Shown here: positions 6,820-9,948 of the stretch, piece by piece
Numbering within the stretch: position 1 is the stretch's first letter
Layout: each line of letters begins with the position of its first letter
Source: Bdellovibrionales bacterium RBG_16_40_8
GTDB taxonomy: Bacteria; Bdellovibrionota; Bdellovibrionia; Bdellovibrionales; UBA1609
Direction: 5' to 3'
Length of the DNA stretch: 9,948 nucleotides
Assembly (NCBI GenBank): GCA_001769925.1
Contig: MEPT01000106.1
Span: 6,738 to 16,685, forward strand
Notes under the pieces: model-generated
Seen by the model: the letters and a program-made list of their open reading frames with translations, nothing else
Told to the model about the DNA's origin: nothing
Databases searched by the model: none
Program-made: the position numbers and the translations under genes

Positions 6820-7647
6820 ATGGATCCAGCCGAAGAACTTTTTAGAAATCTCATGAGTAACCGCAAGTTCCTCAAGATTGGATTTGTCGTACTTGTCGTG
6901 GCCGTGGTGTTAATGGGTGGCACATTTGTCATCCCACCGGGACACCGAGGTGTTCTTGTTACACTGGGAAAGGTTTCTCCTGTATTTGCGCCAGAGGGAT
7001 TGGGCTTCAAACTTCCTTTGGTAACGACGGTCGTTCCAATTTCTGTCCGCCAGCAGACCACCGTCTCTAATACCGAGTGTTATTCTTCGGATCTTCAACA
7101 GATCAATGTCGAATTGAAGGTGCTTTATCGAATTCCTGAAAACATGATCGTGAAGATGTTTCGCGATTATTCAGGAGATCCATTCGACAGCTTAGTCGCG
7201 CCACGAATAAGTGAGGCGCTAAAAGAAGTCACAGCTTTGCAAAGTGCTGAACAGATCGTAAAGAAACGAGAAGATGTCAAAGCCAAGACCCTCGAGGCAT
7301 CGCGGTCAAAAGTGGGCGATCTGCTGGTGATTGAAGATGTAGTCATTCAGAATGTGGCTCTTTCTAAGGAGCTTGAGACTGCAATCGAAGCTAAAATGGT
7401 CCAAGAGCAAGAGGCGGCGAAGGCAAAGTTTACCCAAGCCAAAGCTGAAATCGAAGCTCAGACAGCGATCATTCGCGCCAAAGGTGAGGCCGAGGCTATT
7501 CGAGTTCGTGGTCGCGCAGTGCAAGACAATCCAGGTCTAGTGCAGCTGCAAATAGTAGAGAAATGGAATGGCATCTCACCACTTGTTGTTGGCGGTGGCA
7601 GTGGCGCCAATATTTTACTTCCAGTCGGAAATATCAAGGCACAGTGA
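6820..7647 (+). CDS. SPFH/prohibitin-family membrane protein
   Basis: 275 residues, normal prohibitin length. A short cytoplasmic N-terminus, one transmembrane helix (18-36) and then an SPFH (band 7) domain (about 37-190) beginning FVIPPGHRGVLVTLGKV, with GLGFKLPLVTTVVPISVRQQT and LQQINVELKVLYRI as the core strands. SKELETAIEAKMVQEQEAAKAKF (about 182-204) opens the Ala/Glu/Lys-rich coiled coil (to about 235), including the AIIRAKGEAEAIRVRG motif typical of prohibitin, HflK and HflC. Known relatives form large membrane rings that scaffold or restrain proteases such as FtsH. An AGGGAG Shine-Dalgarno seven bases before the ATG fixes the start. An AT-rich stretch with TATAAAAT near 6768 could be its promoter. 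It is the first gene of an operon with 7655-7972 and 7974-8282, and its base composition is more balanced than that of the MscS gene upstream. Confidence 0.92.
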   Translation: MDPAEELFRNLMSNRKFLKIGFVVLVVAVVLMGGTFVIPPGHRGVLVTLGKVSPVFAPEGLGFKLPLVTTVVPISVRQQTTVSNTECYSSDLQQINVELKVLYRIPENMIVKMFRDYSGDPFDSLVAPRISEALKEVTALQSAEQIVKKREDVKAKTLEASRSKVGDLLVIEDVVIQNVALSKELETAIEAKMVQEQEAAKAKFTQAKAEIEAQTAIIRAKGEAEAIRVRGRAVQDNPGLVQLQIVEKWNGISPLVVGGGSGANILLPVGNIKAQ

Positions 7648-7654
7648 GATATCA

Positions 7655-7972
7655 GTGAAATATCAACGAAGCGGACTTTTCCGATATATTTTGATCTTAA
7701 TCCTGGTTATCGCGTTGGTTCGATTCTCTCCAGTTATAGTGCGCGTGATCCAGGCGACTGCCATTGGGGCTCGCGGATATTGGTGGGCGATCCTTCCTGC
7801 ATTAGTTATCAGTTGGGTCATTTGGAGAATGATGAAGCGAGGGTCGGTTGGGAAAAAATATGGATATCAGTTTGAAAGCCAACGTCTTCGTGATGTGACG
7901 GACAGCGGTGAAGGTAAGACGGAGTCAAAAATCAGCTACACAGAATCTTTAACCAAAAAACAGGAGACATAA
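7655..7972 (+). CDS. Small two-segment membrane protein in the SPFH operon
   Basis: The frame is open further upstream, but that part overlaps the SPFH gene and does not look like protein. GTG at 7655, eight bases after the SPFH stop, gives a sensible 105-residue product starting KYQRSGLF. Hydrophobic residues 10-36 and 42-58 form two probable transmembrane helices with an RVIQATAIGARGYWW turn. A basic patch (RMMKRGSVGKK, 58-68) follows, then a polar tail rich in Ser, Thr and Lys (70-105) that should be cytoplasmic by the positive-inside rule. I do not recognise a family. Tight spacing on both sides (eight bases, then one base) suggests a job linked to the SPFH protein, perhaps as a partner or anchor; this is inference. 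Confidence 0.7.
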   Translation: MKYQRSGLFRYILILILVIALVRFSPVIVRVIQATAIGARGYWWAILPALVISWVIWRMMKRGSVGKKYGYQFESQRLRDVTDSGEGKTESKISYTESLTKKQET

Positions 7973-7973
7973 C

Positions 7974-8282
7974 ATGAATCAGGGTCGCGACCAGTACAGC
8001 CAAGAAGAAGCATATTTTTACAAAATCAATAAGGAGTTACTAGAGCGAAAGCGCAGTGAGTTAGACGCCAAGAAAAATGAAAAGTCCGCTCAAGCTAATA
8101 ATCCAAATTGGATGATGTGTCCAAAGTGCGGAGACGATATGGAAGAAATTGAACTCATGAGAATCAAGGTAGACAAATGTGTTCAATGCCAAGGTATTTA
8201 CTTTAATAACGGAGAACTTCAAATCCTACTTGAAAGCCAGGAACCAAAAGGATTTTTAGGTATGCTACGGAAAGTATTTTAG
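7974..8282 (+). CDS. zf-TFIIB-like zinc-ribbon protein
   Basis: 102 residues. The charged N-terminal third (1-42; EEAYFYKINKELLERKRSEL) should be helical or coiled coil. It is followed by a zinc ribbon, CPKCGDDMEE (49-58) and CVQCQGIYFNNGELQ (69-83), with ligands Cys49, Cys52, Cys69 and Cys72. The spacing and the 'CxxCxGIYFnnGEL' ending match the zf-TFIIB (PF13453-type) family of small bacterial proteins, whose molecular role is poorly defined. AGGAGA lies seven bases before the ATG, and the gene begins one base after the previous stop, so it belongs to the SPFH operon. The short Phe/Leu-rich tail (GFLGMLRKVF) is amphipathic and could touch the membrane. Confidence 0.85.
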   Translation: MNQGRDQYSQEEAYFYKINKELLERKRSELDAKKNEKSAQANNPNWMMCPKCGDDMEEIELMRIKVDKCVQCQGIYFNNGELQILLESQEPKGFLGMLRKVF

Positions 8283-8285
8283 TTT

Positions 8286-8595
8286 GTGACACACATAAAG
8301 CGCATTGAGAATTTATTTGAGAGAATTATTTTTGCGAGCCGCTGGATACAGACCTGATTGGCTTGAAAAGATTAACGCTGGAACTCTAAAGGTAAAATTG
8401 GCTGGAGCCTTAGTAGGTATTTCTGGCATTCATCTACTAAAGTCATTTATCGATATCAGCAAAAAAGATCCCGATCAGGTTAAGTGGCAAGTCATTATCC
8501 ATATCGTGTTTTTATTTTCAACTCTTGCGCTTGCCTACACCGAGAAGGTGCTTCATTCGTCTGAAAGTAACTCAACGAAATTGAAGCCCTCATAA
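8286..8595 (+). pseudogene. UPF0114/YqhA-family membrane protein gene with internal deletion
   Basis: From GTG 8286 one frame reads 23 codons containing IENLFERIIFASRW, which matches the start of YqhA-family proteins (E. coli YqhA: MERFLENMMFASRW from memory), then stops at 8355-8357. From about 8359 the frame used by TTG 8305 carries the family's C-terminal half: DWLEKINAGTLKVKLAGALV, GISGIHLLKSFID and WQVIIHIVFLFSTLALAY, corresponding to the last third of the roughly 165-residue family. About 80 middle residues, including the central membrane helices, are missing and the frame changes at the junction. A 96-residue product from TTG 8305 is formally possible, but its first 17 residues are the family N-terminus read out of frame, which argues for a dead gene. 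It lies just after the zinc-ribbon gene. Confidence 0.75.
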
Positions 8596-8805
8596 GGGAA
8601 AAAAATGATGAAGTTCGTAACGAACCTTTCTGCTGCACCGCCTTGGCTTTGTGCGTGTTAGAATGAGGTCGGCTATACGTCTGATCTTCTAGCCGTAGAG
8701 CCTTAGCTATTTGATTAGAAAAATCCAGAAGTAATTTGGAGGTGGCGCCGCACCCTGAAACATTTCAAGGTGTTACAAGTCCACCCACGACACGTTACGA
8801 CACGA
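8596..8805. other. Intergenic gap with small repeats only
   Basis: No credible gene. CGGCTA (8670-8675) and TAGCCG (8690-8695) form a 6-bp hairpin without a T tract. CACC...GAAA/TTTC...GGTG around 8751-8772 is a second weak dyad. A 10-base tandem repeat, acgacacgtt then acgacacgat (8787-8806), abuts the stop codon of the DUF2283 gene. Confidence 0.5.
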
Positions 8806-9012
8806 TCAGTTTGCCACTTGGAATTTTAGCTCTTTTAATTGGTCAGATCCAATGCGATCTTTAACATTTAGAATTTCAACGCCAATAACTTTGCCATTGA
8901 CGTCGAAATCAAGAATTACGCCGCTTTCGACTTCTTTTGATTCTATGATTTTTTGCTTATCATCAAGTCGAATATATACCGCATCTGATTTTTCGTCGTA
9001 ATGAACTTTCAC
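8806..9012 (-). CDS. DUF2283 family protein, antitoxin-like partner of DUF4258
   Basis: 68 residues from a GTG start (9012-9010), with AAAGG about five bases upstream. MKVHYDEKSDAVYIRL followed by GVILDFDVNGKVIGVEILN is the DUF2283 signature, a small beta-rich domain with two Asp-centred strands. The family is of full normal length here. DUF2283 genes often lie directly downstream of DUF4258 genes in a toxin-antitoxin-like arrangement; the biochemical role has not been settled as far as I know. Here the GTG overlaps the TGA of the DUF4258 reading frame (GTGA, 9012-9009), so translation was originally coupled. The upstream partner now carries a premature stop, so expression of this gene may depend on its own weak ribosome site. 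Confidence 0.88.
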   Translation of the reverse strand: MKVHYDEKSDAVYIRLDDKQKIIESKEVESGVILDFDVNGKVIGVEILNVKDRIGSDQLKELKFQVAN

Positions 9013-9272
9013 AACTTACCTTTCATTGCCCTGTCAAAAAAAGCCGTTATCACTCGAACAGGGGTCAGATTGAAGTTTACCACGACCCGCAAGACCCGAC
9101 CACCATTTTCAGGTATGGCCTACAGGTAGTGCTTGAGAAGCGCATCATCTCGATCTGGCTCAGTTTTATCGGGCTTAGAAAGCGTTCGTTCCAGCCATTC
9201 TACGGCAATTTCGCGCTCATTTATGACCACACTGGTACAGTGCTGTCTCGAATTAGCTGTGTCGCAAAGCAA
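9009..9272 (-). pseudogene. DUF4258 gene interrupted by an in-frame amber codon
   Basis: One continuous minus-strand frame encodes the DUF4258 fold: INEREIAVEWLERTLSKPD and LLKHYL, then TAG (9122-9120), then AIPENGGRVLRVVVN and LTPVRVITAFFDRAMKGKL up to TGA (9011-9009). Both halves match the family (ER.I...WVE.TL..PD ... GRVLRVVV ... RVITAYFDR), and nothing is missing at the TAG, so a single substitution (for example from CAG or AGG) has closed the gene. The family is a compact RNase-like fold often proposed as a toxin; that is inference. The N-terminal start is unclear: TTG at 9272-9270 is one option, and the frame stays open to ATG 9311. The N-terminal region overlaps an integrase scrap in another frame. 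It is followed by DUF2283 with a four-base overlap. Confidence 0.75.
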
Positions 9273-9397
9273 GCGCGAAGTGCGTGGAACCTTATCGATG
9301 GCAGTCCGCAATTCGACAAAAACTCCCGTAATAATTCGGCCTGCCTACCGTCCTCCAAACATTTTCTTCGCGGCAACACATACTCTGAGCCATTAGC
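9221..9397 (-). pseudogene. C-terminal fragment of a tyrosine recombinase/integrase
   Basis: A minus-strand frame opening after TGA (9400-9398) and closing at TAA (9223-9221) reads SEYVLPRR, then GRQAELLREFLSNCGLP, then IRFHALRACFATQLI. This is the catalytic core region of phage-type tyrosine integrases: the H-x-x-R box (HALR) followed by ..ATxL. The preceding 'EYVLPR' and 'G.QA..LR.FL...GLP.IRFH' match the lead-in seen in many integrases. The N-terminal DNA-binding parts, the first catalytic Arg, and the later Gly-His and Tyr are absent, and no start codon or ribosome site is suitable. It is a relic of a mobile element, directly upstream of the DUF4258 sequence. Confidence 0.65.
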
Positions 9398-9440
9398 TCA
9401 GCCGCCTCCTTAAGGTCAGAATATTGATTATGATTGTCTG

Positions 9441-9948
9441 TTAAATATGCTTTTTCGATGAGTTTTCTAGTATCAAGATATTTCTTTTTAGCTTTAACGA
9501 GTTGACCTCTGGGACTAATATTAGTCTCACTCCATTTTGTCTGCATAAATAGATTTTTCGCTTATCATCTCTTTGTTGTTTTTTACATTATTTTTACTGC
9601 TATATGAATAGCGAACATGCCGATAGTGATGATGGCCTTGATGCTCAGAAGCTAAGCGCAATTTCTCTGAATATCCATCTAGCTGCAAAAGATTGCCGTC
9701 AGCATTCCTTAACCACTTTGGAAATTTTGAAGGAAATTGACTCCCAAACATTTCTTCAAAAACCAATCTCACAAATCTTTCACCAAAACCTGAGTTGCAG
9801 GTAGGGCACCAAGAGCCTCGGTAAATATTTGCGTAAGAGGTTTCCCAAATATGCTTGTGACGACATCGCCAGCGCAATAGCTGGTGTCTGTTATCATAAG
9901 AAGGCGATAGAAGCCGCCCGCCTCTAGACCTTGCTAATGCACGGATTT
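9441..9948 (-). pseudogene. Zinc-ribbon/endonuclease-like gene with frameshift (5' end beyond window)
   Basis: The frame entering from the right edge reads RGGRLLSPSYDN, LLRWRCRHKHIWE, YRGSWCPTC, GERFVRLVFEEMFGSQFP, KWLRNADGNLLQLDGYSE and SEHQGHHHY. This is a zinc ribbon (C-x-H region plus CPTC) followed by the nuclease-like 'LDGY....a.EHQG.xHY' motif of a broad family of ribbon-linked putative endonucleases related in layout to Vsr. At the A-run at 9584-9579 the frame is lost: one extra A would join it to QQRDDKRKIYLCRQNGVRLI and LVPEV, the family's expected continuation, ending at TAA 9443-9441. The uncorrected frame runs to a stop at 9527. It may bind and cut DNA in the cytoplasm; this is inference. 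Further minus-strand coding-like text between 9441 and 9400 is not recognised. Confidence 0.7.

Noticed and set aside
6792..7540. Several short open frames antisense to or in other frames of the SPFH gene
   Set aside because: They lie wholly or mostly inside a well-supported prohibitin-family gene and show no domain or start signal.
7568..7654. N-terminal extension of the small membrane protein from ATG 7568
   Set aside because: It overlaps the SPFH coding sequence by about 80 bases, has no ribosome site and reads as out-of-frame SPFH sequence; GTG 7655 is preferred.
8305..8595. A 96-residue intact protein from TTG 8305
   Set aside because: Its first 17 residues are the YqhA-family N-terminus read in the wrong frame, so a deletion pseudogene explains the data better.
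8605..8661. An 18-codon ORF (MMKFVTNLSA...) after the YqhA remnant
   Set aside because: Too short, no conserved feature and only a weak ribosome site; not supportable.
8787..8806. Tandem 10-base repeat as a possible CRISPR or iteron array
   Set aside because: There are only two imperfect copies without spacers; far too small for either.
9292..9546. A standalone 84-residue minus-strand protein
   Set aside because: Its N-terminal part overlaps the nuclease-like C-terminus in another frame and its C-terminal part overlaps the integrase fragment in another frame; it seems to be a chance frame through decayed DNA, although residues in the middle remain unexplained.

Overview
The window looks like a chromosomal stretch from a Gram-negative, fairly AT-rich bacterium, most probably a Bdellovibrio-like predator or close relative. 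This rests on gene style, not a search: a TolC-type outer-membrane protein, several secreted or membrane-anchored proteins, a small fibronectin-type-III protein with a Tyr-Glu-Asn-Cys-Gly-Gly membrane-exit motif, and a secreted Cys-rich HExxH protein of a kind I associate with Bdellovibrionota. The lineage call is moderate confidence. I see no tRNA, rRNA, CRISPR array or complete transposon.

Left part (1-4515): a LysR-family regulator (minus strand, cut by the left edge), a small Fn3 putative lipoprotein (minus), an orphan TolC-like outer-membrane factor (plus), and a translationally coupled minus-strand pair. The pair is a secreted putative zinc metalloprotease followed by a membrane-anchored protein of unknown function. 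The protease start codon lies in a striking inverted repeat that places a six-G Shine-Dalgarno in a hairpin loop.

Middle (4616-5500): about 770 bp with no credible protein. It is visibly richer in G+C than its neighbours and full of nested inverted repeats. Read on the minus strand it ends in a GC stem followed by nine T residues. It is best read as a large structured RNA, possibly derived from a group II intron 5' region, and is the most intriguing object here.

Right-centre (5507-8595): an MscS-family channel, then (6820-8282) a tight operon of an SPFH/prohibitin-like membrane protein, a 105-residue two-segment membrane protein and a zf-TFIIB zinc-ribbon protein. Two decayed genes sit around them: a scrap of a second LysR gene (6617-6693), closely similar to the LysR at the left edge, and a UPF0114/YqhA gene that lost its middle by internal deletion (8286-8595).

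Right end (8806-9948, minus strand): a graveyard of mobile or accessory genes. In transcription order these are a zinc-ribbon/endonuclease-like gene broken by a one-base slip in an A-run, a C-terminal scrap of a tyrosine integrase, a DUF4258 gene with one in-frame amber codon, and an intact DUF2283 gene overlapping it by four bases. The DUF4258-DUF2283 pair resembles a toxin-antitoxin-like module whose first member has been inactivated.
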